NCBI GenBank assembly: GCA_027924585.1
Contig: BSBM01000007.1
Location: forward strand, 9,453,501-9,517,500
Length of the DNA: 64,000 nt
From: Larix kaempferi
Taxonomy: Eukaryota > Streptophyta > Pinopsida > Pinales > Pinaceae
Direction of reading: 5' to 3'
The notes under the pieces were generated by a model. That model was not told the origin of the DNA and searched no databases. It worked only from the letters and a program-made list of their open reading frames with translations. Within the stretch, counting starts at the first letter, position 1. Every line of letters begins with the position of its first letter. A program made the translations under genes and the position numbers. Positions 1 to 11,255 of the stretch are shown piece after piece.

Positions 1-58
1 TTCTGTTTTTCAGCTGTGATCATCTGTATTCTATTTTTCAGCTGTGATCATCTGTATA
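1..58. repeat. 30-bp tandem duplication
   Basis: The block ttttcagctgtgatcatct followed by gtat occurs twice, starting near positions 7 and 36. On the minus strand it duplicates the peptide IQMITAEK at the C-terminal side of the D zinc-knuckle region, close to the gag/protease border. It is a short direct duplication inside a decayed gene. Confidence 0.8.
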
Positions 59-1587
59 TTTTGGTTTTGTGCTTCTTGTCTCCTCTCTTGCATTTTTGCT
101 TGCAAAACAGGGCATGCCTCAATGACGTGATCAAAAGATTGACAATATTTACAGGTAGTACAAGCATTCATGCAGTCTCTGAATAGATGTCTCGGTTGAG
201 CACAGTTATAGCATACTATCTGACCTCTTCCTCTTCCTTGGCCTTTGTTTCTTCTTCTTCCTTTGAATCCGCCACATTCTATGTATGTGCCTTGATCATA
301 CTGTGCATTATCATTGTTATGTGGTGTTTCCTCTTGCACTCGGTAGGCATCATGTTTTCTTTCCATCGTCATTTCATAGGATCTACAGTTGGAATCATCA
401 TGACCAACTGATTTATAGAATGTACACTATAGGTTCTTATGTGTTTGCACATACTTCTGAATTAAATAAAAATCTTCTTGGCAATGTCCTCTACATCAGA
501 AAATATCACAACATGGTCCTTGTGGCTGATTCAATGGGTTTGGAGATCCATTATTGATCTAATATTTAAATACTGGACAGTGTTCTATGGAGTGACCTTC
601 TCCCTTACACTTTGTACACCAAACCTCTTCTTGGACTTCTTTTCATTTCTTCATATCTTGCAATTGTAATGTCAAATTTACTAGTTGGGTCTGTATCAGA
701 ATCATACCTACTCTAGTCTCTCCTATACGCGAAGCCTCTATTTTCATCGCAATATCTAGGGCCGTTGTTTGTGAAGCAACCTTCTATTGCATCAACGGTA
801 ATCTAATGTGTGGAAACAATGCGTCTATGAACCATTCCTGGTGCTGTTGTGGTGCTATGTCAAAGTTCACTTGCTCTAACAATGCTTTGAACTTTTGATA
901 AAATTCCCACACTGACTCAATCGGTTTCTATTTAATTTCTTTAAGCTCTGTGATAGGACTTACATTTTTAAAATTCTCTTAGGAGTGCAGTTATAATATC
1001 CACTAGAGTCCTACCAACAAAATACTTCATAAACCATGTCAAGGCTCTTTTCCTGAACGTGGTAACTAACTGTGCTTGTCTTATAGCATCATCATGTACT
1101 TGTTTAACATTCCATATGGCTTCTCAGGGAAACCAATGTTGCTCAGGGTCTTCTAGAACCGTTCCTTTGAATATCGGCAGCTTGATGTCATCTGTCATTC
1201 TTCTTCTAGGAGGCGCAGTGTTCTGTGATGTGTTTAGGTATACTACTGCTCTGAATGTTCTGAGTACTTGCTCCTGTGATGTTAGCAGTATTCCTATCAT
1301 AACTAGATGGTTTTGTGGAGTAATGGGTTGATAAGTAGCTACTCGAGGTTTTGTTTGACTATCAGTCTCAACTTGTAACTCAGTATCTATAGTGATGTGA
1401 AGTTCATGTTCATTACCCCTCTTTTCTGTACTAGACTTGTATCTTTTACCACTTCGTAATGTGTGAATGTTTTCCTTGGTATCACAGTCTCTATTACTGA
1501 ACATTACAGATTCAAAACTTCTAGGGATCTTATTGTATTCTTAAGACACCTTTCTCTTCTTACAACATTTTAATGTATAGACTGAGA
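1..1587 (-). pseudogene. D gag, central and C-terminal part (capsid and zinc knuckles)
   Basis: Reading leftward from 1587 (the junction with A), the frame gives a retrotransposon gag capsid region with the motif LEDPEQHWF near 1130, then a helical stretch (ALTWFMKYF) around 1030, and two CCHC-type zinc knuckles near 125-200: CYNCAQPRHLFRDC (C-X2-C-X4-H-X4-C) and CKYCQSFDHVIEAC. Such knuckles bind retrotransposon RNA during packaging. Several stops interrupt the frame, for example just after 1124, so the gene is dead. The N-terminal part is at 7693-7867 and 20713-20720. Capsid and double knuckle support a Ty3/gypsy gag; the lineage needs pol, which is off the window. Confidence 0.75.
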
Positions 1588-1592
1588 TTGTT

Positions 1593-1967
1593 TGTTAGGA
1601 ACCCATGTCTTTACTTTTTTAGTATGTTGTTGTTGGACGCATATGCTTTGTAAGTCGTCCTGTAGTATTTGTTGATCAATAGTTTGTGTTATTGTTGTTG
1701 GCGCATATGCTTTGTAAGTCGCCCGTAGTATTGTTGATCCATAGTTTGTAACGGCCCATGGTTTCGACCCATAGTATTGGCACCTAGAATTAGTATATAA
1801 GTGTGTGTTGAGACCTATGAAGGCACCGTGAAGTTATTTGTATTGAGCTTGCTCATAGGAGGTTTCCCCCTCGAAGTGGCCTGTGATCAATATAAAAGTG
1901 ATTCTGAGTTCTGTCATTTCTGCTATTTCGCATATTCGTATTAATTAATTGTTGCAGGTGCCTCACG
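1593..1967 (+). repeat. A 5' LTR
   Basis: It starts TGTTAGGA and ends CACG, where the 3' copy ends CACA. U3 holds a direct duplication with a 64-bp period (atatgctttgtaagtcg at 1641 and 1705). A TATA box (tatataa) lies at 1794-1800, which predicts transcription start near 1825-1830. The same LTR recurs at 7314, 12353 and 18773. Confidence 0.95.
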
Positions 1968-1969
1968 TC

Positions 1970-1981
1970 TGGTATCAAAGC
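1970..1981 (+). other. A primer-binding site (tRNA-iMet)
   Basis: tggtatcaaagc differs by one base from the canonical plant initiator-Met site TGGTATCAGAGC. It lies 2 bp after the LTR, as usual for plant LTR elements. Confidence 0.9.
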
Positions 1982-2964
1982 ACTTTCTTGGGCTCGCTGG
2001 GTGAAATTTCTGCCAAAATTTTTTTCGCATCTGTTGCAGGTTCGGATTTGGGAATAATCCCTATCCACTTAACTGTGGGAAGTACTTGGGCATAAGCCCT
2101 AAAACACATTGTGAGGAGTACCACAGGAACCCCGAAGTAGCTGGCCCATTGAGAGGACCTGCCAGCGAAAAGGGCAACGACCCCTACCTGATTGACTAGT
2201 TCCCACCCGTGAGGTAAACCAAGAGCTGTCGTTTCTGGCAAAGCGGTTATCAGTTTTACCTGAGTCATGGAGTGAGGGGTACTGCCCCAATACGCAAGCC
2301 GTTAGACAGCATTGGTGGCCAAGTGAAACCCTTGAACTGTTAGGAAGCTGCACATACCTGGGGTCCATATCTAATTTAAGCTGAACTGTCGTCGATCATT
2401 GTTGTGCCGTTTTACATCCAGTCATTCAGATCCATTTTGCAAGCCATTCTAGATCCATCCATTTTCAATCCATTCGGCGCCGTTTCAGATCCCTTTCGAG
2501 CCGTAGCCGCTCCAGTCTAGAAAAAAAAAAGTATAAAATTAAGTTTTTTCTCCATATCTCCCTTGTTTTCACTCTGTTTCCCTTGAAATTTTTGGGGAAA
2601 CCCTGTCACCCCATTATGCATATTTCATTCCTGAGGACCCTATCCACAATTCCCCCTCCCAAAGCCTGAAATCTCACATTTGTCTATTTTTAGGGTTTGC
2701 CATAACTTCCTCAGATTTCACCTAATCACCCTCAAATTTTACCACAGAGTTCATTTCTGAATTCTGCTTCTTTGTTCCCCTCTGCCAAATTTTCCCATTC
2801 TTTCACCCCGCTTCTAGAATCCTCATTTTTGTTTCCCTGTCTATTCAACAGTGTCCAAAACCTAGTCAAACCCCAATTACCCTTCAGATTTTTTCACTAG
2901 TCCATATTTTCCCTTACTGAAGTAGTTTCTATTTTTGTTTTCCTACCCAGTCAAACTTTTGGTT
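1982..2964 (+). other. A untranslated leader
   Basis: This is about 980 bp between the primer site and the gag start. It is pyrimidine-rich after 2540. No ORF in it is conserved with the equivalent leader of B (12740-13682), although the DNA is clearly homologous. A short A-run (2519-2530) and the sequence around it are missing from B. I see no gene here. Confidence 0.7.
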
Positions 2965-3921
2965 ATGGTTGTCACCCGTGCAGGAGCAAAAACCATGGAG
3001 GAAGCACTTGCAGCCATCCAAGCCAAACTCCAGTATCTGGATGAAAAATTTATCGGCCTCCATCTTGAACATTCAGCTATGAACAACAAACGACAGTCCG
3101 AGTCTTCATCAGACAATGGGTTCTCCTCTTCCAGCAATTTCTGTGGTCCAAAGCTTGATTTTCCTCTCTTCAATGGTACTGATCCAACTGGATGGATCTA
3201 TCGTGCAGAACAGTATTTCAGTCTGCATAATACTTTTGATGTCAACAAAGTTACGCTGGCATCCTTTCACTTGGAATAGGAAGCTCTTCAATGATACCGG
3301 TTGTACATCAAGGCTCATCCAGAGCCCAAATGGCCAGACTTTTGCCAGCTCCTTTTGCAACGATTTGGTCCTAGTGCTTTTGATGACTTCATAGGAGACC
3401 TCACTAAACTTCGCCAAATTGGCACAGTGAGAGAGTATCAAATCGAATTTGAGAATCTAGCCAACCACACCGAAGGATTGTCTGATGACTTTTACCGGAG
3501 TTGTTTTATCAGTGGTCTAAAGGATGCCATCCGCTCTGAGGTCAAAATGTTCTGTCCCAACACAATGATGGAAGCCCTAAGGTTGGCTAAGTTGGCAGAA
3601 GACAAGATTGCAGCACAACAACGCTCCAAGCCCACTTTTGTTCCCTTCCAAAATATGGGTTCTCAGTGACCACCTATACCGTAGGCTCCTCGACCGACTC
3701 CTATCAAGCGTTTGTCTGAAACAGAGATGCAAGCACGCAGAGAAAAGGGGCTTTTCTATAATTGTGATGAGAAATTCACTCGGGGACATAGATGTGTTCA
3801 GCAAAATCTCTATCTCTTGGATGTGGAGTCTCCGCTTGCCTCTGAAATTGGTGACGAAGATCCAGAAACACTGGATGCTCCGGTCGACATTCAGGAACCG
3901 CCTATTGACCCTCCGTCTTAG
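2965..3921 (+). pseudogene. A gag
   Basis: The start is chosen at MVVTRAGAKTMEE because B opens the same way at 13683. The capsid region includes FNGTDPTGWIYRAEQYF (about residues 70-90) and FENLANHTEGLSDDFYRSC, typical of the chromovirus retrotrans_gag fold. A degraded zinc-knuckle region (YNCDEKFTRGHRC) lies near 3755-3800. In-frame stops occur at 3277, near 3295, 3667, near 3679 and 3919. Gag would form the particle shell. The frame then continues into pol after a one-base slip in a C-run (about 3968-3974), which has seven Cs here and six in B. Confidence 0.9.
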
Positions 3922-3979
3922 GATGACCAGCCAGAGATATCTCTCCATGCTTTAGCTGGAATCACCACCCCCCCAAACA

Positions 3980-5092
3980 ATGTGGGTCATGGGTTACTTC
4001 AAGAAGATTCCTCTTACAGTACTCATTGATTCTGGTAGCACTCATTATTTCATTGACCCTCAAATTGCCAAACAAGCTGATTGTTTTATCCATCCTTGCT
4101 CCAACTTTGAAGTCATGGTTTCCAACGGGGGCACCTTACCTTGCAAAGGGAAGTGTCGAAATGTGTGTATCTCTATGGGAGATTATACCTTGTGCTCTGA
4201 CATGTTTTCCTTTCCCTTAGGCGGATGTGATGTGGTTTTGGGCGCTCAATGGCTACGCACACTTGGCCCTATCTTATGGGATTTTGCTGAACTTTGGATG
4301 CAGTTTTCCCTCAATGGAAAAAAACACACATTGACAGGATTACAACCAGGTTCTATCAGCATAATCAGTTCACATCGCATGGAAAAAATCCTCAAGAAGA
4401 ATTCACATGGTGTCATCACTCAGATCCATTCCATCCAGATGCAACCATCAGCGGTCTCCACTACTCCTTTGGATCTACAACAAATTCTGGATCGATATAC
4501 AGGTGTCTTTGCTGAACCAGTGGGATTGCCACCTTCCAGGCCAGAAGATCATCGTATTCAGCTCCTTCCTGGCAGCGTTCCTCCCAACATTAGGCCCTAT
4601 CGCTACCCATTTCACCAAAAAACGGAGATTGAAATGCTCGTTCGGGACTTATTGAAGCAAGGTATTATCCGCCCAAGCACTAGTTCCTTTTCTTCTCCAG
4701 TTATTCTTGTTCACAAAAAAGATGGGTGATGGCGTCTCTGCATTGACTTCCGAGCACTTAATCACCTCACCATCAAGGATAAGTTTCTAATTCCTGTTGT
4801 TGATGAGCTTCTTGATGAGCTTCATGGGGCTCACTTTTTCTCCAAGTTGGATCTTCGTTCTGGGTATCATCAAATTCGGGTTCATGAGGATGATATTCCT
4901 AAAATAGCTTTCTGCACACATGATGGCCATTATGAGTTTTTGGTCATGCCCTTTGGCCTCACTAATTCTCCTTCCACATTCCAGGCCTTAATGAATAAAA
5001 TATTTGACCCTACTTATGGAAATTCATTCTGGTATTCTTTGATGATATCCTCATCTACTGTAAAACATGGGATGAACATCTCTAGCATCTAG
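3980..5092 (+). pseudogene. A protease and reverse transcriptase (N-terminal part)
   Basis: The aspartic protease motif LIDSGSTHYFID lies at about 4025-4060. RT begins near 4530 with the typical [11 protein letters not shown] and RPYRYP motifs, then [18 protein letters not shown] and [16 protein letters not shown]. The TGG of GSWR has become TGA at 4727. A single C is missing near 5003 compared with B, so the catalytic FDD box is out of frame here. This region lies one base out of register with gag, and the later deletion restores the original frame. Confidence 0.92.
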
Positions 5093-5979
5093 ATCTTGTC
5101 ATGCAACTTTTCTCTGACCATCATCTCCATGCCAAGCAGTCTAAATGTTTTTTTGGACAGAAGGAAGTTGAGTATCTTGGGCACATTATCTCAGCACAAG
5201 GGGTTTGCGTGGATCCTGCCAACATCGAGCCCATGAACAATTGGCCGCATCCTCAGACACTCAAGAGCCTTCGTGGTTTTTTGGGGTTGACTGGCTACTA
5301 CCACAAGTTTGTCAAGGATTATGGGAAGATTGCAGCTCCATTAACTGCTCTATTGAAAAAGGATGCTTTTACATGGACACCTGCTGCTCAGTGTGCATTT
5401 GACAAACTAAAACAAGCTATGTGTACTACACCTGTGCTAGCTATGCCTGATTTTTCCAAGCCCTTCACTATTGAGAGTGATGATTGCAGCAATGGACTTG
5501 GTGCTGTTCTCCTTCAAGATGAACACCCCATTGTGTTCACCAGCAAAGCCCTTCCATGTAAGAATTTAGCTGCCTCTACCTATGAGAAGGAAATGATGGC
5601 TATTTTGCATGCAGTACAGAAGTGGCGCCCATACCTAGTAGGGAATCATTTCTGCGTCAAGACTGACCACCAGAGTTTGAAATATTTCTTGGACCAGCGT
5701 GTCTCCTCCCCGCCACAACAGAAATGGGTTAGCAAACTCATGGGTTATGACTATGAGATCACTTACAAGAAGGGTAAAGACAATATTGTGGCAGATGCTC
5801 TTTCTTGCACATTTGATGCCCAAGGTTCTCTTTTAGCTATTTCTATGCATGTTCCAAATTGGTTGCAATCTGTTCAACAGGGTTATGTCAATGACTCTTC
5901 CTTATCTCAAATCATCCAACGCTTGACCAAAAACCCTTCTATTGTACCACATTACTCTTGGGATGGTGCTTCTCTGTGA
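5093..5979 (+). pseudogene. A RT thumb and RNase H
   Basis: The frame holds the RT connection (FFGQKEVEYLGHIIS; LRGFLGLTGYYHKFVKDYG) and RNase H, with IESDDCSNGLGAVLLQ, YEKEMMAILHAVQKW and KTDHQSLKYFLDQR. RNase H would remove the RNA strand during cDNA synthesis. Catalytic-type acidic residues are mostly present, but the consensus DAS motif reads DDC here. The segment ends at a TGA (5977). Confidence 0.92.
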
Positions 5980-7284
5980 TACAAGGGTCGTCTGGTGCTT
6001 CCCCAGAGCACAGATCTTCAACAGGCTGTCTTCTATGAACTCCATTCTTCTCCATCGGTAGGGCACTCTGGGTTCCTCAAAACGTATAAACGAGAACGGC
6101 GTAACTTCTTTTGGTAGGGCATGAAAAGGACAATTCAACAGATGGTGGCCGAATGTGATACTAGCCAGCGCAATAAGGGTGAAACAACAGTCCTTCCAGG
6201 ATTGCTTGAACCCTTGCCCATACCTACACAAATTTGGACAGATATTTCTATGTATTTCATTGAAGGGCTCCCTAAATCTGGCGGGAAGACAGTGATTGTC
6301 ATTATGGTTGATCGCCTCTCCAAATATAGTCATTTTTGTGCTCTCAGCCATCCCTATACAGCCTCCTCCGTCGCTCAATTTTTTCTGGACCAGATCTTTC
6401 GTCTTCATGGCATCCCTTCTTCCATTGTCTTGGATCGTGATGCGACTTTCACCAGTCATTTTTGGACAGAACTATTTCGCCACACTGGCACCAAACTGAA
6501 GATGAGTTCAGGGTATCACCCACAAACAAATGGTCAGACTGAAATTGTCAATAAATGCTTGGAAACTTATCTTTGTTGCTTCACCTCGGAACAACAACAT
6601 CAGTGGGCAAAGTGGCTCCCTCTCGCTGAATGGTGGTACAATACCTCTTACCACACTGCCTCTAAAATGACCCCATATGAAGCAGTCTATGGTCAGGCAC
6701 CTCCAGCTCTTCTTCCATACACCCCCACTAGTTCACCAGTTCAGGAAGTTTACACGGTCCTTCGAAACCACAATCAGATTCTTCGCATTTTGCGGGACAA
6801 TCTTTACATGGCAAGAAATCGCATGAAGCAACAAGCTGATCAGCACCGTTTGGAGCGCACTTTTCAAGTCGGCGATATGGTTTTTCTTCGTCTCTAGCCG
6901 TACAAACAATCCTCCATGAAACTCAAAGGGCGTCATAAGCTCGCTCCAAAGTTCTATGGGCCATATCGGATTCTTAAGAAGATTGGGTCCGTTGCTTATA
7001 AATTGGAACTTCCTCCTTCTTCCCGCATTCATCCAGCCTTTCATGTCTCTTGTCTGAAGAAAGTTCTTGGCACCAACATCAGCAGACAAACGATTTTACC
7101 TGAACTGGATAATGAAGGATCCATCCTTTTGGAGCCAGAGGCCATCCTCAATCGGCGCACGCGTCAGCTTCGCTCTCGCTCTATAACAGAGGTCTTAATT
7201 CAGTGGCACGGCATGCAACCAGAGGATGCTACATGGGAACCACTCCTTCAGATTAAACAACAATTTCCACATCTAAAGCTTTGA
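5980..7284 (+). pseudogene. A integrase with C-terminal chromodomain
   Basis: The HHCC zinc region is near 6040-6170; its last Cys pair reads CDTSQ, so the second Cys is lost. Of the catalytic triad, the first Asp is replaced by Tyr (DISMYF near 6245), the second is intact (LDRDATF near 6430) and the Glu is intact (NGQTEIVNK). Stops occur at 6115 and 6895. The chromodomain lies at about 7150-7284, with LIQWHGMQPEDATWEP. Chromodomains of this kind direct integration to marked chromatin, and this one places A among the chromoviruses. Confidence 0.92.
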
Positions 7285-7300
7285 GGACAAAGCTTTTTTT

Positions 7301-7313
7301 AAGGGGGGGGGGA
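7301..7313 (+). other. A polypurine tract
   Basis: A run of As and ten Gs lies immediately before the 3' LTR. It is the plus-strand primer for reverse transcription. The G-run is longer than that of B. Confidence 0.9.
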
Positions 7314-7687
7314 TGTTAGGAACCCATGTCTTTACTTTTTTAGTATGTTGTTGTTGGACGCATATGCTTTGTAAGTCGTCCCGTAGTATTTGTTGATCAA
7401 TAGTTTGTGTTATTGTTATTGGCGCATATGCTTTGTAAGTTGCCCATAGTATTGTTGATTCATAGCTTGTAACGGCCCATGGTTTCGACCCATAGTATGG
7501 ATCCTAGAATTAGTATATAAGTGTGTGTTGAGACCTATGAAGGCACCGTGAAGTTATTTGTATTGAGCTTGCTCATAGGAGGTTTCCCCCTCGAAGTGGC
7601 CTGTGATCAATATAAAAGTGATTCTGAGTTTTGTCATTTCTGCTATTTCGTATATTCGTATTAATTAATTTTTGCAGGTGCCTCACA
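7314..7687 (+). repeat. A 3' LTR
   Basis: TGTTAGGA to CACA, 374 bp, nearly identical to 1593-1967. It carries the same 64-bp U3 duplication and tatataa box (about 7514-7520). It is followed directly by the target duplication TTGTT. Confidence 0.95.
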
Positions 7688-7692
7688 TTGTT

Positions 7693-7867
7693 CAGGTACT
7701 TACCTATGAATCCTTTGAAGAAATCTGCCTCTATTGTGTTGTAACACTTCAAGGTGTCCACACCAAATTCTGTAACGTAGCCTTCTAGTATGCTATCGAG
7801 CCAGAAGTCCACTACTCTTGAGATTGGGCTATCCACTGCTTTAAGTCTCTGAATCAGTTCTGGAGTC
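7693..7867 (-). pseudogene. D gag, N-terminal fragment
   Basis: This 58-codon open piece of the D gag N-terminus on the minus strand includes TPELIQRLKAVDSP and VVDFWLDSILEGYV. Its right border is the insertion point of copia C, and its upstream codons, including the start, are at 20713-20720. Its left border is the insertion point of A, after which the frame continues from 1587. I do not recognise a specific domain in this N-terminal part. Confidence 0.7.
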
Positions 7868-7872
7868 CACAT

Positions 7873-8576
7873 TGTTTGGATATCCACATCATCACTTTCA
7901 GGACCTTGCATGCAATTAGGGTTTGCATACAAACTCTAGGGTTTGCATGCATTTTGCATGCATCCCAATCACTAGGTTGATGCCTCTAGTACCTTAGCCA
8001 CTTCATTCTAGCACCCAAGATCTTGTTATATCAGAGTTTCAGCCCTCCTAGTCAGGAAGGCGCCCACTTCTCACCTACTGCCAGAGAAGGGCGCACTTCT
8101 TCACCTACCACTTCAGTTACACTCAGTTAGCTCCGATTCTCCTTGATTTGAGGCTAGTTTCACTCCTGACTGACTGTTTCACTCCGATGGACCTCCAGAT
8201 TGACTAGATGACTTGTTCTGACTTCAGTTAAGCCTCCCATGCACCCTCCACTGAGCCTCCTTCCCTTAATCAGTGCTACACACTTCAATTACACTTGTTA
8301 CACTCAGTTAGACTCAGATTGACACCTAGATGACTAGTTCTTGTGCATTGATGACCACCACCGATTGATGATGAGGAATCCTAGTTGGATTCGAATGACC
8401 TCCTTAGTCAATTCGAATTGCTCGGTCATTTTTATTGTATTTTATTGTAATCATTCACCCTTACTAGGATAATTGAGCACTGTTGCATGTATTGCACAGT
8501 TTTACACCCTTTTTATGAGTTTCATCTATTGTGATTGATTTCCTTGTTCATTAGATCTGATGTGACTAATTTTACA
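7873..8576 (+). repeat. C 5' LTR
   Basis: It starts TGTTTGGATATCC and ends TTTTACA. It contains repeated gggtttgcatgc motifs near its start and several ACTTCAGTTACACT-like repeats. It is homologous over its length to 19998-20712. Confidence 0.92.
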
Positions 8577-8589
8577 TGGTATCATAGCC
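8577..8589 (+). other. C primer-binding site (tRNA-iMet)
   Basis: tggtatcatagcc directly abuts the LTR end. It differs from TGGTATCAGAGC by one base. Confidence 0.85.
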
Positions 8590-8956
8590 ATTGCAGGGAC
8601 AAAATTTCTTTTCTATAGGTGATCTACAAGGAGATTTGAGTGAATTTACTCAAAATTACAAAAGTTTTGGCATGAAAGATCTCAAGAGCATTTGCTCCTG
8701 TGCATGCAAAGCATAAAAATACTTCCAATACCACTCCAGAAGCTTGAGTTTCCAATAAATCCTGGATCTGATACATTGGACCCATTCAACATTGCTTGAT
8801 CTCCAATCCCAGCTGTGATGCAACTCTAAAAGGGTGGATTGTTCGACCTCATTGTTCTTGTATTGATTGTGATTTGCAGGTTATTGTCTCCTTCAATTGC
8901 ATTCGCTACCTTGCTTTGGCAAGTCTTTCTACATCAAAGTGCACTCACTCCTGGCA

Positions 8957-9769
8957 ATGGAATACTCTTCTTCAAAGCCTATCCTCACTCCCTTCAATTA
9001 TTTTGATTGGAAAGAAGATATGGAGATCATGTTATGTTCAAAAGGATACTATAGAGTCACAGTTGGCCTCGAATTGGAGTCGGGCTCATTGACAAAAAGA
9101 ACAAAACACTACAACAAGCTTGATGAAGCTTATGGTCTTCTTTGCCTCTCTATTTCCAAATATCTTCTCTTCCATCTCAGTGGATTGAAGACACCAAAAG
9201 CAATATGGGAGCAACTTGAAACACTTTTTGGCAATCAGGACGAGCTTAGGGATTTTCAATTAGAGAATGAATTGATTGCTCTTAGTCCTGAGAATTTCGA
9301 GACCATCAATGAGTTTTTCACAAAATTCAAGCACTTGACATTGCAGTTGAAGAATAGTGGAGTTATCAAAGAGGATAAGCAATTGATCCTCTCTATTCTC
9401 ACCAAGCTTGGTAAAGACTATTCGGTATTTGTCTCTACTTTCAATTCCGGTCGGTTAACTACCCCGAATTGGAAGATGCCTACCTTGAATGCCTTCATTG
9501 AGTCCGTCACAAAAGAGCATGATAAGTTGATTCAAATGGGGTCCATAAGTTCAAAAGATTTAGCCCTATTTGTTCAAGGACCCAAGAATTTGAATGGTAA
9601 AGGAAAGCAAAAGAAAGAGAAGCCCAAATTCGAACCTCACAAGCAAAGAGAGAAAGGCAAGCAGATGGATGCACCATCCAGTTTGAAGTTCAAGCAAAAG
9701 GGCAAAGAGGGTAAGGAAAAATCTAAATGTACTTATTGAAACCATGGCTTTCATCCCGAAAGTTCATGC
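8957..9769 (+). pseudogene. C gag (copia type)
   Basis: The start is chosen at MEYSSSKPIL, followed by FNYFDWKEDMEIMLCSKGYY, a typical copia gag opening. A UBN2-like capsid region with LKTPKAIWEQLETLFGNQDE follows, then a Lys-rich tail. In the zinc knuckle (CTY-x-NHGFHPESSC, near 9728-9770) the second metal-binding Cys codon has become TGA at 9737-9739, so the nonsense change falls exactly on a zinc ligand. Confidence 0.9.
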
Positions 9770-10648
9770 ATGAAGAATACTATAGATCGAATGGCCCTCC
9801 TTTTAGAAAAGAACAACATAACTCTTCCTGACGGTGCAAGGAAGAAGGATAGGAATGATGATCATGAAAGAGGACAAGCACTCATGGCAACTGTTTCAAA
9901 GCCCACTACTCTTTCGATAGATTCGGGTGCCTCGAATCATATAGCTGCAAATATTGATTCTTTTTCTTCATTCGATCCAAACAGCTCCATCCCCATCCAT
10001 TTGGGAGATGACTCAAAAATTTCTTCAAAGGGCAATGGTACAATCCATGTAGATCATGGAAGCTTTCAGAATGTTCTCTATGTTCCTTCCTTGGTTTCAA
10101 ATCTTCTTTCTATGTATCAAATGACACACATTGGTGAACCAAAGAAAGTTACATTCAGCCCTAATACAGTTGAAATTTCTGATATCAAAAGTGGAAGACT
10201 TATTGCAGTCGGAAAGGAGAACCACACTGCAAAATGCTATGATTTTTCACACTTTATTTCGCTTGCAAAGACCACTGCTCTTCGCACACATGGTAATGAG
10301 GTTAATAGGATTTGGCATGAGAGATTTGGACATCTTAATTATAATTATTTTCTGCTATTATCAAACAAATCCATGGTAAATGGTCTTCCACAACTCCGTT
10401 CCTCGAAGGGAATATGCACCGGTTGCATTATTGGGAAGCACCTCGAGCACAGGTTCGACCACAGAAAAGCTAGTAGAGCTTCTACAGTTTTGGGGCTGAT
10501 ACATTCTGATATGAGTGGTCCTCTGCCCAATATGTCATTAAATGTTTCAAGGTATGTTTTGACATTTATTGATGATTTTTACCGCTTTACATGGGTATTT
10601 TTTCTCAAAAAACAAGTCAGAAGTGCTTGGAAAATTCAAGTATTTTAA
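9770..10648 (+). pseudogene. C protease, GAG-pre-integrase and integrase N-terminal part
   Basis: Protease: LSIDSGASNHIAANIDSF near 9912-9960. GAG-pre-integrase zinc region: IWHERFGHLNY and CTGCIIGKH near 10310-10440. Integrase core start: LIHSDMSGPLP, with the first catalytic Asp present near 10505. The frame slips at about 10610, within the aaaaaac stretch. Confidence 0.9.
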
Positions 10649-11228
10649 GGCTTCTATTGAGACCGCCACTGAGAGCAATATCGAAGCTCTTAGATATCAA
10701 AATGGTGGAAAATATATCAAGGCTGAGTTGCTGCAACATTGTTCCCAAAGTAGAATTTAGATCCAACATATAGTTCCCTACACACCCCAGCAGAATGGTG
10801 TAGCGGAAAGGAAAAATCGGTCACTGAAAGAGATGGCTACTTGCATCATTGAATCAAAAGGTTTGGCTGCAAATATTTGGGCTGAAGCAATCAATGTTGC
10901 TGCATACATTCAGAACTGATTTCCACATTCATACGTGAAAGGTATGACTCCTTTTGAAGCATTCTTTGGTCACAAACCGGATGTGTCAAATTTGAGAGTT
11001 TTTGGCTCTACTACGTGGGCTAGAATTCCTTGCAAGAAGAGACGAGCTTTGGATCCAAAAAGTATTGAGTGCATACTGATAGGATATGGGCAAGAATCAA
11101 AAGCATATAAACTCATGGATATCAGATCCAAAGAGATAATCATAGAGCGCAATGTACAATTTGAAGAACCGCTTCAAGATTTGCAACTAGTCGAGGAAGA
11201 AATTGTCGTTTCACCGCCTTCACCATAA
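10620..11228 (+). pseudogene. C integrase, C-terminal part
   Basis: After the frameshift the integrase continues. The second catalytic Asp region reads LRYQNGGKYI, where the family has an S/T-D-N-G-G-E pattern, so this Asp is lost. The catalytic Glu is kept in PQQNGVAERKNR. Further on are PFEAFFGHKPDVSNLRVFG and CILIGYGQESKAYKL. Stops lie at 10758, 10917 and 11226. Confidence 0.88.
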
Positions 11229-11255
11229 GAAGATCCGAGCAACGATAATGAAGGT

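Larger units (their letters stand above)
1593..7687 (+). mobile_element. Element A: chromodomain Ty3/gypsy retrotransposon (chromovirus)
   Basis: This is a complete 6.1 kb element with LTRs of 375 and 374 bp, a primer-binding site for initiator tRNA-Met, gag, protease, RT, RNase H, integrase with C-terminal chromodomain, and a polypurine tract. It is flanked by the 5-bp duplication TTGTT (1588-1592 and 7688-7692) inside D gag. It is the same family as element B. About ten nonsense codons and two compensating frameshifts make it non-autonomous. About a dozen differences between its LTRs, counted by eye, suggest an old but not ancient insertion. Confidence 0.95.

Noticed and set aside
187-557. 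Plus-strand open frames at the left edge
   Set aside because: They are antisense shadows of the D gag zinc-knuckle region and the sequence downstream of it; no motif or codon pattern supports them.
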